Assembly: GCA_025201345.1 (NCBI GenBank)
Contig: JAIXMG010000056.1
Coordinates: 1-17,461 of the forward strand
DNA from: Thamnidium elegans
Lineage: Eukaryota; Mucoromycota; Mucoromycetes; Mucorales; Mucoraceae
Length of the DNA: 17,461 bases
Reading direction: 5' to 3'
The position numbers and the translations under genes are program-made. This document shows, in pieces, positions 1 to 9,797 of the stretch; within the stretch, counting starts at the first letter, position 1, and every line of letters begins with the position of its first letter. The notes beneath the pieces are model-generated. The model did not search any database and was not told the DNA's origin. It saw only the letters and a list, made by a program, of their open reading frames with translations.

Positions 1-679
1 AGACTTTGTATAGTAGTTTATTTAAACGAAAAACATAAAGTATGCAAATACAAAGTTTCGAAAACAGGTAATAAGTGAAGAATTATAATAATAAAGTGCG
101 TAGGCATAACGCTTAACGGCCTAATAACAGACCAAAAAAGTAAAATGTATATCATACATTATGAAAACTTAGCTAAACGGCAATATCAAATTTTGGTTTT
201 TAAAAAAAAATCTGGTTTTCTCTAATAATCATATACTTATTTATTTTTAAACTTTTAAATTATAATTATATTCATTTTTATTTCTACTATTGTTACGAAC
301 CGTTAAATCTTCACTACATAAATATCTATTTTTTCCTATTTCTTTTTATTATCACATTTCCCTGAACAAGTTTTTATTTCTTACTTATTTTACCATATCC
401 ATTTTCAGTCCGAAAATTACCTTTTTACTTTCAGCTTATTACTTCCAAACCTCAGATTTATGTTACACTTCCCTTTTTTTCCGATATGTTACTTTATATA
501 TCTTTTATCCATTACATTTGATACACATTTGCTTAAGGACTATCCTTCATTTAAATTCAGATATATATTTTACTTTATAATACCTTTAATACTTCCTGAT
601 TATAAAAACATCAAACTTAGTTATTCCGATAATTAGAATAGTTTATCCCTTATCTTTATCAGAGAATCAAAAGGAACAA
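1..679. other. AT-rich region, no gene recognised
   Basis: No convincing coding region, RNA gene or complete repeat is visible. The only long open stretch (about 290-580, + strand) is a T-rich translation dominated by F, L, I, Y and S with no motif, which is what chance gives on such DNA. A small perfect inverted repeat, AATGTAT-ATC-ATACATT, lies near 142-158. The left end of the degraded LTR-like sequence that follows cannot be placed, so part of this stretch may belong to it. Confidence 0.5.
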
Positions 680-1045
680 ACTTATTCTAGATATCAAATT
701 ATTTAACAAGAATCAAAGGATATCCAAATTGACATCTTTGAATATAAATACCACAAAAATTACATATTAAATAAAGATCATTTTACTTTTACCTTAAACA
801 TTATTTTCTAGATATTTTCATTCTCTTATTTTACAAAGATCCCTTGAATTATATTATTTTCTTATTTATATAATTCTCTGTAAAACTATTTTCTTTTATT
901 TAATTTCTAACGTGTTATATCCTTTATATAAAACACATTTTAGTTGGACAACTATAAACCTGGTTCTCACTTTCTTTTGAACTTATAAAGTAATCTTTTT
1001 TTATTTTATACCTTATATTTTACCCATTCTACAAATAACTAGTAC
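680..1045 (+). repeat. degraded LTR-like relic related to the 14.7-kb LTR
   Basis: This stretch resembles the LTR and leader of element 2 (14714-15118) in the same orientation. Both contain TATAAATACC (743 here, 14809 there) followed exactly 218 nt later by a TGGTKCTCACTTT block (961 here, 15027 there). Between them they share a T-rich order of short words. Just upstream both have a TAACA(ca)AGAAATCAAA-like stretch. The match is divergent and I aligned it by eye, so the borders are approximate. No coding sequence of that family accompanies it, so a solo LTR or truncated fragment is most likely. Common T-richness could inflate the similarity. Confidence 0.45.
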
Positions 1046-1197
1046 TCCATTTGTAACGCTATGAAAAAAGGTTTAAAAACTTTACAGTTTATTAAAAAGA
1101 GTTTTAAGATTATATTTTAAAAAGTACAGCTTGTTTCCTGAGGTATTCCGTGTTTTCTAAACAAAAGAAAACAAAATAATTCTAACAGAAAAAATGG

Positions 1198-1378
1198 TGT
1201 CAGAGTCTGATTAGATTTATTAGGAGTATAATATTTAGTTTGTAAACGGTTTATATAGTTATAAAATATAAGTAAGTAAAAGAGTTCCCTTTTTATTAAT
1301 TGCAATAGAATATGATTTATATATGAAAATAAAGTAGTACAAAATTGAGATACAATTTTGACTAAAAGAATAGTGACA
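1198..1378 (-). repeat. 3' LTR of Ty3/gypsy element 1
   Basis: Read on the minus strand, the sequence begins TGTCACTATTC and ends CTCTGACA. This gives a 181-bp unit with the TG...CA ends and 5-bp inverted tips (TGTCA/TGACA) usual for Ty3/gypsy LTRs. It starts 3 nt after a purine tract and lies downstream of the integrase frame, exactly where a 3' LTR belongs. A TATA-like TATATAAAT lies inside at about 1317-1325. The partner 5' LTR is absent because the element is truncated near 6133, so the LTR ends rest on tip symmetry and position rather than on comparison of two copies. Confidence 0.7.
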
Positions 1379-1381
1379 ATG

Positions 1382-1391
1382 CTCCCCTCCC
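1382..1391 (-). other. polypurine tract of element 1
   Basis: The minus strand reads GGGAGGGGAG followed by CAT and then the LTR tip TGTCAC. A purine run next to the 3' LTR primes plus-strand DNA synthesis in LTR retrotransposons. It is one of very few G-rich runs in this AT-rich window, which supports the assignment. Confidence 0.7.
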
Positions 1392-1411
1392 AACTTGTAG
1401 TGTGATGTCCG

Positions 1412-1440
<29 letters not shown>
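1412..1440 (-). repeat. 29-nt homopolymer (A29 on the minus strand) at the pol stop codon
   Basis: The plus strand has 29 consecutive T. On the minus strand the TAA stop of the integrase frame runs straight into this A tract, with about 20 nt between it and the polypurine tract. It may be a slipped or expanded mononucleotide repeat. Its exact length is prone to assembly or sequencing error. Confidence 0.85.
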
Positions 1441-1443
<3 letters not shown>

Positions 1444-3419
1444 CCTTTGCTCTTGCCGTTCTAGGTATATACCATGATTTGTCTATCTTTGAACCATCAT
1501 ATTTGACTGCTATTAATCTGTCTGTGTGAACCCAAGAAGAGTAGGTTTTTCCATCAACTTCTTTGATCTGATACGTATTATAGTCTAGATTCCTTTTAAG
1601 CACTTGATACGGACCCATCCAATTGAATTCAAGGCCTTTTTTGCTTTCATGCCTTAGCAAAACGTAATCGTTGATATTGAATGTTTGTGTGTCTTTTCCT
1701 TTCATTGCAGCGTCCCAACGTTCTTTATCTTTTCGAGACTGTATTTTCATTCGATCCTCAGCGATATATCTTAGCTCACGTAATTTTCTTAGATGTGTAA
1801 GAGCATCTTCTGCGATAAGTTCAGGATCTTCTTCAGTATATGGATCAAGAAAAGGACGGAGTATATCACCAGGAATAATCGGGTCTACGCCGTATACCAT
1901 AAAGAAAGGACTTAAACCAGTTGTATGATGCTTTCGTATACGACAAGCAAAAAGAGCAGTTTCAACAAATTCATCCCAACTATGCGTATCTCCTTTGACA
2001 TATTTAGTGATCATATGTTTAAAAGTTTGATTTAGCCTTTCACATTTTGAATTTGTTCTTGGATGGAAAGCACTGGTGAAAACATGTTTAGCTTTGATCT
2101 TTTTCATATATTGATTCAGTATTTTTGACATAAAATTAGAACCTCTATCAGAAACAAGTTCAATAGGACAACCAAAACGCATTACTATTTCTTCGTATAT
2201 AAATTTTACAATTTCAGTAGCAGTTGCTTCTTTCAGGGGTCGGGCTATCGGCCAATTTGTGTTGTAATCGACGGCCATAATGATCCATTTATTTTCTGCC
2301 TCTGTAGTCGGAAGAATTCCAATAAAATCAATGTGCCATCTAGCAAATGGAGGAGGAATTTCTAAAGTTTTCATTGGAGCATGGTGTATGTTCTTTTCTT
2401 TTCTAGCATGTAATTGACATTCATGACATCGAACTAACCAATTTTTGATATCTTGTGTCATTTGAGGCCACCAAAATCTACTTTTCATTAAATGCTCAAT
2501 AGTCGTTGTTCCCTGATGACCAAAGCCACGGTGAAAGTCTTCAACTAGGTCGGCACGTCTTTTGAAAGGTATAAATTTTGTCCATGTTTTATCATCGTTT
2601 TTCTTTAATCTTTTCCATATATGTCCATCTTTTACTGTGAAATCATCTTGTTTTGCTTTGAGTTTCGTTAACCATTTTTCAGGCCATTTATCTTGAGATT
2701 TAAAATAGAAGAGCGGCCAATCTTTGGTAGGATCAGATAATTCATTTTCATTTTGAATAGATAATGCAGTGTCAGCAGATTGATACAATTCATATAAATA
2801 CTTTGGTTCAATAGATATTTCAGCAGGATTACATTTAGGACCATCACGTCTACTAAGGAGATCTGGAATAATATTGTCAGTGCCTTTTTTATAAATAATT
2901 TTTGGACTGTATAAACTAAGTTCAGACATCCATCTAACTAATCTAGGGGATATTTTTGAAGTATCATTGTAATATTTTAAGGGTAGATGATCAGTATATA
3001 CTTCGTATTTGTTTCCATCAATGAAACATCGCCATATGCGTAATGCATTTAAAATACTCAATAATTCCCTTTCTTGTGCGGGATAATTTCTTTCTTCTTT
3101 ACTAAGTTTACGGGATTCATAAGCCACAGGTTTCCAAATACCATTACCCTGAATTTCTTCTTGTAGAAGCACCGAACCGAGACCTATATCAGAAGCATCA
3201 CATTCAATTCGAAAATCTTTGGACATATCAGGCATTAACAATACGGGAGCAGTAGTAATAAGCTGTTTTAATTTCTTGAAAGCATTTTCACAGTCGGTGG
3301 ACCAAATGATATCACGTTTTTTATGTCCTGTACCTTTTGTTAAATCTGTAATGGAAGCAGCTATGCTCGAAAAATCCGGAATAAATTGTTTGTAATATTG
3401 ACATAGCCCTATAAATTTT
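1439..3419 (-). pseudogene. RT connection, RNase H and integrase part of Ty3/gypsy polyprotein
   Basis: This is the second part of the polyprotein, separated from the first by the MITE-like insertion. It resumes with FIGLCQYY of the RT thumb/connection at 3415 and has no stop down to 1439. Numbered from the leucine codon (TTG) at 3241, RNase H shows D15 (ECDASD), E58 (QERELL) and D84 (VYTDH). The integrase zinc domain has H237, H242, C272 and C275. The catalytic core has D305 (WHIDF), D365 (VSDRGSNF) and E401 (KCERLNQ), with 35 residues between D365 and E401 as in DD35E. A GPY/F-type module (MGPYQV, about 542-547) closes the protein. No chromodomain follows. All catalytic residues are kept. 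With no start codon of its own this part is unlikely to be made separately. Confidence 0.9.
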
Positions 3420-3627
3420 GACGGATATATTCGCTAACGTATTTAATTAAAAATATATAGTTTATCCGTAATTATTTTATTGATTTATATTTATTTTAAA
3501 AACATTGTAATGTTTATATTTTTGTAAATAATCAAGAAAGTAACACATGTTTATGCATAAAGAAGCAACATTATATTTATGCTTCGATTAAAAATTAATT
3601 GTAGATTGTCCAAATATGAATATCGTC
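3420..3627. mobile_element. 208-bp MITE-like insertion with TTT target duplication
   Basis: The insert starts GACGGATATATTCGC and its other end, read inward on the opposite strand, is GACGATATTCATATT, giving short imperfect inverted ends. TTT flanks both sides (3417-3419 and 3628-3630). Removing the insert and one TTT (211 bp) joins EVRK to FIGLCQYY in the polyprotein in the correct frame, which fixes the borders well. A subterminal hairpin is possible, because ACGGATA at 3421-3427 pairs with TATCCGT at 3463-3469. There is no coding capacity. A 3-bp duplication is compatible with PIF/Harbinger or CACTA-type transposition, but the ends are too short to decide. Confidence 0.8.
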
Positions 3628-6131
3628 TTTCTAACTTCTTGCACGTTGGTAGGTCTAGGCCAATCAGCTATAGCTTGTACTTTCTTTTTTGAAGGAAGGA
3701 TGCCTTGTCCTGCAATAAGATCATAGCCTAAAAAAGTGATTCTTCTTTGATTAAATAAGCATTTATCTTTGTTAACAATTAAGTTTGCTTTTTCTAATTT
3801 TTCTAAAACTATTTGTACATGTTTTTTGTGCAGATTTATATCATTGCCTTTTGTGAATATAAGAATATCATCAATATATACAATACATATTTTATCAATA
3901 AGATCACGTAATTCATGATTAACCATGTTCATAAATTGACGTCCGCTGTTTTTTAAACCAAAAGGAATTACTTTCCATTTGAACTGACCATATCTAGTAT
4001 TGATAGTAGTCTTTTCAGAGTCAGAATCCGTCAATCTTTGTTGGTGAAATCCACTCTTTAAATCTAGAGAGCTGTAAAAATTTGCGCCGTATAATTGTTC
4101 TAAGCATTCATCTATGCGAGGTACTGGTATACCTTGCGAAATTGTAGCTTTGTTAACAGCTCTGTAATCGCATACCATTCTTAATTTAAAAGAGTCGCCC
4201 TGTTTTTGTTTGACAAATAAAACGGGAGATCCATATGGAGAAGCGGTTGGTTCAATTAATCCTTGTTTTAATAGAATATCTAATTGACGTCGTAATTCTT
4301 TTAATTCGATGGGACTCATCTTATATGGAGCAATGGAGATAGGAACATGGTCGGGTTTGAATATGATCATATCTTGTGTTGTATTACGAATGGGAGGTAA
4401 TTGTTCAATATCGTCTTTGAATACATCCGGATATTTTGTCTTAAATTCATTACACCATTGTTGGTTAATTATTTCATCTTCTGTTAGATTTACGGCTATT
4501 TTATCTTTTGTATTTTGATTTATACTGTTTAAATGGTTAGCTTCTGTAAATTGTTTTATATCTATGAAATAACATTCTTCAATTTTCTTCTTCTTAATTA
4601 AGGTATCTAATTGTTTTGCAGTCATCATAAAATCTAAATTATTGACTTCGTCTTGATTTTTATAATCTTTTTGTATTTTCTTTGGCAGATTATTAATTTG
4701 AGTTGATTTAATAGGTTGTATGAGAGTAAGTTGGTTTGGTCTTCTGTTTAAAGGTATTTTCCATTCACCCGTAAACCAATCAGGAATAGGTTGTACCTGA
4801 GCTAACCATGATCTACCTAAAATTATGTCAAATTTTGTATTAAATACGTACGCTTCTATTTCATCTTGGTATTCATTCATTTGTATTTTAAATCGCGCCT
4901 TCGCTGTAATTTCACTTCTTTGCCCGTTTGCTGTTTCGACTGATTGTTTTTGAATGTTTGTAATGTTTGTGACATCATGTAATAGTCTTGAATTTATATA
5001 ATTAGCAGATGCGCCAGAATCGATTAATACAGAATAGTTGAATTTATTTCCATTTATGTTAATTGTGTAAAGAGGTAATTTATATTGTACTATGGCAGCA
5101 TTTAAGATAAAATCTATATCGTCTTGTAAAATATCTTTAGTAATAGTGAGAGGCTTTACATAAGAAGATGAAGAAGGCAAAACACTATATAATAAAAAGG
5201 AAGGCGTATCAGAATAATGTTCGTAAGATGTTTGTTCATTTTTATTAGTTGTATAATTATTTTCGAAATTTTCATCATTATAATTATTCTCATTATTATC
5301 AATATGTTCATCATTATCCAAGTAGTATACTTTTTGTTTCCTCTTGTAGTTTGGGCATTGCATTTGTACATGGCCATATCCTTTACAAGCAAAACATTGT
5401 TTGCTTCTCGTACCACCTCGTCCTCTATAGCTGCCTCTGCCTCTATAATTTCCAGTATTTCCTCGAGGTCTAAATTGATTATTGTTGTATCTATTTTGTT
5501 GGTTATTTTTATCATCTGGGGATACAATAGCTAAAATTTTGTGTAACGCAGCAGATAGATCCATAGGGTCATCTACTGGTTCGTTTTTTTCTATTTTATC
5601 ACTTGAATGATATACGACTGCCTGCGCAGATGATTCATGTAAATATGCTTCGTTTATGGCTTCATTTAAAGGAGGACAGTTGTCTCCTCGATATAAACGA
5701 TGAATTTTTAACCTTAAATCAGAATCTTTAAGACCACGAACAAATTGTGAAACTGCTTCCTCGTTGCTAAGATTTGTGATACTAATTTTGAGTTGTACAA
5801 ATTCACGAATATATTCAGAAATATTAGATTTTTGTTTTAATTGGTGTAATTTGTCACGCAAAATGATTGAAGAGTTAGCTGGTTTAAATGTTTGAATTAA
5901 TAATCGCTTCATTTTAATCCAGTCATCTAAGGGACCCGAGTTGTCTTGCTCAATAATGTATAACCATGTCTTTGCATCTGTTTCTAATAGTGTTTTTCCA
6001 AGTATGTACATTTTTTTATTGTCATATCCTTTTAAATCACTATAATCCTCAATAGATTTTATCCATAAGTCAATCGTTTGAGGATCACGTTCACCTTTAT
6101 ATGTTTTTGGGGATGTATATGCATATAAGTC
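3588..6131 (-). pseudogene. Gag-protease-reverse transcriptase part of Ty3/gypsy polyprotein
   Basis: This is the first part of a Gag-Pol polyprotein. The first Met in frame is at 6011, but the frame is open up to 6131 and those 40 codons read as Gag (PKTYKG...DLWIKSIEDY), so the true start has been lost. Numbered from the Met at 6011, it shows a Gag domain up to about residue 160, a basic RG-rich stretch (179-203), a CCHC zinc knuckle (C206, C209, H214, C219), a retropepsin with DSG at 331-333 and ILGRSWL at 397-403, then reverse transcriptase with SLDLKSGF (648-655) and catalytic YIDD (712-715). The usual FGLTNAP of Ty3 enzymes is FGLKNSG here. After EVRK (792-795) the frame runs into the MITE-like insertion, adds 12 foreign residues and stops at 3588. 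The remaining domains continue beyond the insertion. Confidence 0.9.
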
Positions 6132-6227
6132 TCAGGTCAATTTTAAACACCGAATATTTTACTTTTTGTATAAAATTGATTTTCCTTTTAAATATAAAAT
6201 ATAGTTTAGAATAATACATTATATAAT

Positions 6228-7107
6228 ATGTTTATAGAGTCATATCAAAATTTGAAGCATATATTTGACAATGAAGATAACGCATTAAATTACTTAATAG
6301 AAAATAAGTATGTGAATAAGTTTGATAAGTGCAGCATATGTAACTATGATATGAAATTAAATTTTAAGAAAAAGTTATACGTATGTAAATATTATAAATG
6401 CAGAAAAGCATTATCACCATTAAAAGGAACAATATTTAATAAGTTAAGATTACCATTAAATATTCAATTACATATACTATATTTATTTTTAGGTAAAGCT
6501 CCTTCGTCTTTTATAAGTTCAAGTTTACAAATTGATAAAAATACAGTAAGTAGATATAGTAAATTATTTAGAAAGTACATAAAAGATAAGCAACTTATTA
6601 AGCCAAGAAATAAAATAGGAGGAAGAAATGAAATTGTTGAAATCGATGAAACTAAAATAGCGAAGAGAAAATATAATAAAGGACATAGTGTAGAAGGTGC
6701 ATGGGTTATTGGAGGTATACAAAGAAGTAGATTAAAGAATAAAGTTAAAAATGAAAATAAAAAAATATTTTTAGAACCTATTGAAGAAAGAAATATAGAA
6801 AATATTAATGAAATAATAGAAAAATACATTAAGAAAGGTACTACAATATATACAGATTGTTGGAAAGGGTATAATAATTTAAGTAAAATAGGATATAAAC
6901 ATAAAACAGTTAATCATAAAAAAACATTTTAAAGATCCGGTTACAGGAGTCCATACAAATACAATAGAAGGAACATGGAATGGACTAAAGCAAAGTATTA
7001 TACCAAGAAATAGAAATAAAAAGGACATAGTCTTATATTTAAGGGAATATCAATGGAGAAAAAAGAATAGAGAATATAATATTTGGAAAAACTTTTTAAA
7101 AGATTAA
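6228..7107 (+). pseudogene. ISXO2-like (IS1595/Merlin-type) DDE transposase, one frameshift
   Basis: A transposase that would cut and paste its own element. From the ATG at 6228 the protein has a zinc-ribbon-like set (C35, C38, C53, C58), a predicted helical DNA-binding stretch (about 76-125) and an RNase H-fold core with D140 (VEIDETK), the KYNKGHSVEGAWVIGG block and D210 (IYTDCW). It stops after residue 234 at 6932. Shifting by one base within the A7 run near 6919-6925 opens the rest: KDPVTGVHTNTIEGTWNGLK supplies the third catalytic residue (E about 247), and the frame ends at 7107. The complete protein would be about 293 residues, normal for the family. The lesion is either a one-base insertion in a homopolymer or a sequencing error. 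A programmed shift is less likely. No matching terminal inverted repeats were found, so the element borders are unknown. It lies next to the point where retrotransposon 1 is cut off. Confidence 0.85.
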
Positions 7108-7314
7108 AAATTGAATTTACGTATAATAAAAAAATAAATGAATAAAGATAATTTATATTTTAATATTAAAAAATCAAAATATTTATATTTGATACTAAAA
7201 ATAAAAAAATTAGAATTAAGAGTTAATACATTAAAAAAAAGAAAATGTATTCTATAAAAATTTAAATAAAAATAATTGAAACCATAGAGAATAAGTGCTC
7301 CCGAGAAATATATT

Positions 7315-8032
7315 ATGAAACAAAAGAAAACAAAGATGAAGAATATAATCATATTTAGCAAGAACACAAATATAGAAAATACATTAGATTTTAATATTGA
7401 CGATAATAATAATAATAATATATGCGAAGATTGGTGGATTTGAAATTAATGAAAATGGATGTATTTGTCCTGATATATGTAAAAATAAAGATTGTGAAAA
7501 TTATGACGAAGATGAGTATAATAAAATATGTAATATATGTAAAAATAAATTAGATAATAGCAACACTTTGGATGATGAATTAGATGAATTATATGAGGAG
7601 TCAAATACATTAAGTGATGTTGAAATGGGAGAAGAATTATGTAATGAAAATTATCCCAAAACTTATACAAATAAAAAAAGAAAAAAGTATAATAAATTAA
7701 ATGAAGACGACGAAAATTTAAAAGTTATAAATAAACTAAGTAAACTAAATTTAAATATACATAAGAATAAACAAGATAGTGTATTTGACAAAATAAAACT
7801 AAATAATAGAAATACATTAAAATTATTTAATGATATATATATAAAATACAGTAATAGCCAAATTGATGACAATTATATTAATGATATTTATGAAATTTAT
7901 GATAAAAATAAATCAAGGTTCATGAAAAATTTAGAAATTAGTTCTAAAATATATAATAATAAAAAAGTATCTAATAGTAATTTTGTTTTTCCTTTATACA
8001 CATTTAATAGCATAAAGAAAACATCGATTTGA
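7315..8032 (+). pseudogene. unrecognised acidic, lysine-rich protein with cysteine cluster, frameshifted
   Basis: I do not recognise this family. An ATG at 7315 (another at 7336) opens a frame that passes through an asparagine run and ends at TGA 7441 just after NICEDWWI. A second frame, open from before 7397, takes over with FEINENGCICPDICKNKDC and runs to 8032, so a one-base frameshift near 7425-7440 probably splits one gene. The second part shows C-x-C-x3-C-x4-C followed by C-x2-C within 27 residues (possible zinc binding), then an acidic segment, a basic KKRKKY patch (nuclear-signal-like) and a long K/N/I/D-rich helical tail. The composition partly reflects AT-rich DNA. It ends 17 bp before the stop of the convergent relic at 8050-8403. 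An accessory protein of a transposon is possible but unproven. Confidence 0.5.
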
Positions 8033-8049
8033 TAACTTTATAACTTTGA

Positions 8050-8403
8050 TTAGAAAAATTGGTTTAAAAAATATATGGAACCTTTATACATAATGACCCA
8101 ATCATTCATATCTCTAATAGACTTGCCAGATATAATATGATATATAATTAGTAATCCTTTCTCTAAGTTTCTATATGGCATTTTGTAGTCATATTTATTA
8201 AATAATACATTCAGAAAGAAAAATATTGGTGTTGGACCTAATTTTTCAAAATAACTCTAATTTTATTTCCTCGATTAATTTTACATTCTGTAATTTTTGT
8301 TCTATGTTTATAAATATCTTCTTTAATTTTCCATTCTTCATCCAAAAAAACTCCAATATTTTAATTTTATATTTATTAAATCTTCGTATATTAGTCTATC
8401 CAT
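8050..8403 (-). pseudogene. frameshifted unknown coding relic, possibly transposon-derived
   Basis: The minus strand from ATG 8403 reads MDRLIYEDLINIKLKYW, then shifts frame in a homopolymer (8344-8350). The second frame gives LDEEWKIKEDIYKHR and ends near 8240. A third frame follows with FEKLGPTPIFFFLNVLFNKY and MPYRNLEKGLLIIYH, and after another shift near 8130 the sequence reads SGKSIRDMNDWVIMY to a stop at 8050. The four segments follow one another almost end to end and look like one protein, which chance AT-rich frames rarely do. I cannot name the family. The NLEKGLLIIYH...GKSIRDMN pattern reminds me of N-terminal parts of repetitive fungal transposase-like proteins, from memory only. 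It is clearly non-functional. Confidence 0.4.
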
Positions 8404-8769
8404 TTTTTTATTATAGGATAATTCAATTTATGATAATTTAGATAATTTGGAAGATTATGAAGTATTTAGAATTGATAATATGAAGCGAAAACAAAATAAT
8501 TTACTAAATACCTTATTAAACATGAATAGTCACTGTGGCCAGATAAAGTTGTTTTTTATACTAATAACAGTAGAATTGTTTCTAAATATGCACACTGTAA
8601 ATTCGGAAACTATGAGATAGTATGGTTACTGAATTTAGTATCCATGTATACTGGATTTATTATGCAGTATATTTTCCACTGAACGCAGTAAGTTGGATAC
8701 TGAAATTGAAATGGTATCTTATATACCCTATTTAGTAGAAATTCCACTAAAAAATACGTCATGAGTCTG

Positions 8770-8895
8770 TTTATTCAGTAACCATTGCTCTTTATTCAGT
8801 AGCCATTGTTTTTTATTTAGTAAAATCTCTGTCTATTCAGTAGCCATTGCTCTTTATTTAGTAGCCATTGTTTTTTATTTAGTAGCCATTTATAA
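8770..8895 (+). repeat. 21-bp tandem array, six degenerate units
   Basis: Units of the form TTTATTYAGTARCCATTGYTY start at 8770, 8791, 8812, 8832, 8853 and 8874, so spacing is 21, 21, 20, 21 and 21 bp. The third unit is the most diverged and the last is partial. The core CAGTAACCAT also occurs inverted at about 8615 in the subterminal region, suggesting clustered protein-binding sites, perhaps for the transposase of the surrounding element. Confidence 0.85.
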
Positions 8896-9797
8896 CAACT
8901 TACTTCTACATAATATATATGGTTAAAATCTGTTTTACATAAATAGTGTTATTATCAAACTTACAAGTAAATAAAAAGCCAAGACATATGGTTAAACGGT
9001 TTCTTCTCTGTAAATATATAAACGTTTGTAGATATAATAGGTGGTAAATAAAAATAAAAAAGATGTGTACCTTAAGGTGAACCATAATAGTATTTGGTTA
9101 AATATCTAAAAAAACGAAACAAAAAAAAATTGTATTAGCGGTGGAAAAAAATAAAAAAAATACTTTACTTAGCGTTTAGGGATACAATAGAGGCGAATGA
9201 ACTATAGAAGAAGAAAAAACAGTTATGTTCCATTTCAAGAGATTCAATTTATTGTTACCATTGAGATTAGTCTTTTGTGTATAAAGTGAAGTAAAAGTAT
9301 ATATAAAAAGGGGGGGGAAAGGCAAGGTCGCTTACGTCTGTGGTTGAAAAAAAAAGTCACCTTCTGCTTGGCTAAACGACCTCTTTTTTTATACGTGATT
9401 CTGAAATTTATATAGTAAGTCCTAAGTATACTGAAAAAAAGAAAGCACAAATATATGTAGTAAATCAATTTTTTTTTTTTTTTTTTTTGGATAACGTGGC
9501 AGTGTCTTTTTTCTTTTTTTTCTTTAAATAAATTTATATATTTGTCTATATTATTTGTACTTTGATAATTAACTTATTCCTCTATACATGTAAGCACTAA
9601 GATCTAAACGACTATGACGCTGTAATATACGTATTTGTTATAGAACATTGTATGCACCTTTTTAATATTTTAATTCCCTGGTAAAGAAAAAATCTAAATT
9701 TAGAATAAAAAAAGGGAAGAGTATTTTCTACTGAAAATAGCGGAATATATTCCGTATTTAGTAACTATGTCCACTAATAACAGTATCATTTACTAAA
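8896..9797. other. non-coding interior of the TA-flanked element
   Basis: AT-rich interior with homopolymers: G8 at 9310-9317, A9 at 9347-9355 and a T19 run at about 9470-9488. No frame here shows a protein motif. It contains the foldback at 9326-9381. Nothing else could be supported. Confidence 0.5.
9326..9381 (-). other. 56-nt foldback with tRNA-like ends
   Basis: On the minus strand the ends GGTCGTTT and AAGCGACC pair over 8 bp with one G-T. Behind the first arm lies TAGCCAAGCAG, which fits the Pol III A-box consensus TRGYNNARNNG, and GCC...GGT could form a short D-like stem. There is no B box or anticodon arm, and a T9 run in the middle would stop Pol III. It is at most a damaged tRNA-derived relic and may be a chance hairpin. 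Confidence 0.2.

Larger units (their letters stand above)
1198..6133 (-). mobile_element. Ty3/gypsy LTR retrotransposon, 5'-truncated (element 1)
   Basis: On the minus strand the order is Gag with a CCHC knuckle, protease, reverse transcriptase, RNase H, integrase, polypurine tract and 3' LTR, which is the Ty3/gypsy (Metaviridae) gene order. The 5' LTR, primer-binding site and first part of Gag are missing. The open frame ends upstream at a TGA (6132-6134), after which the sequence changes character and leads into an ISXO2-like transposase. A 208-bp MITE-like insertion at 3420-3627 is the only break seen in the remaining coding frame. The copy looks fairly young but cannot be autonomous. Confidence 0.9.

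Noticed and set aside
290..580. 96-codon open frame on the + strand
   Set aside because: T-rich DNA read as F/L/I/Y/S with no motif and non-ATG start; chance frame.
1117..1305. 62-codon minus-strand frame
   Set aside because: Overlaps the 3' LTR of element 1 and its flank; no motif, composition follows base content.
5156..5534. Open frames overlapping the Gag region on both strands
   Set aside because: Shadows of the Gag-Pol frame, produced by its RG- and N-rich coding sequence.
8770..8895. CRISPR-like array
   Set aside because: Units are contiguous 21-bp tandem repeats without unique spacers, in a eukaryotic transposon setting.
9244..9468. 74-codon minus-strand frame inside the TA-flanked element
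   Set aside because: No family features; spans homopolymers and the foldback; chance.
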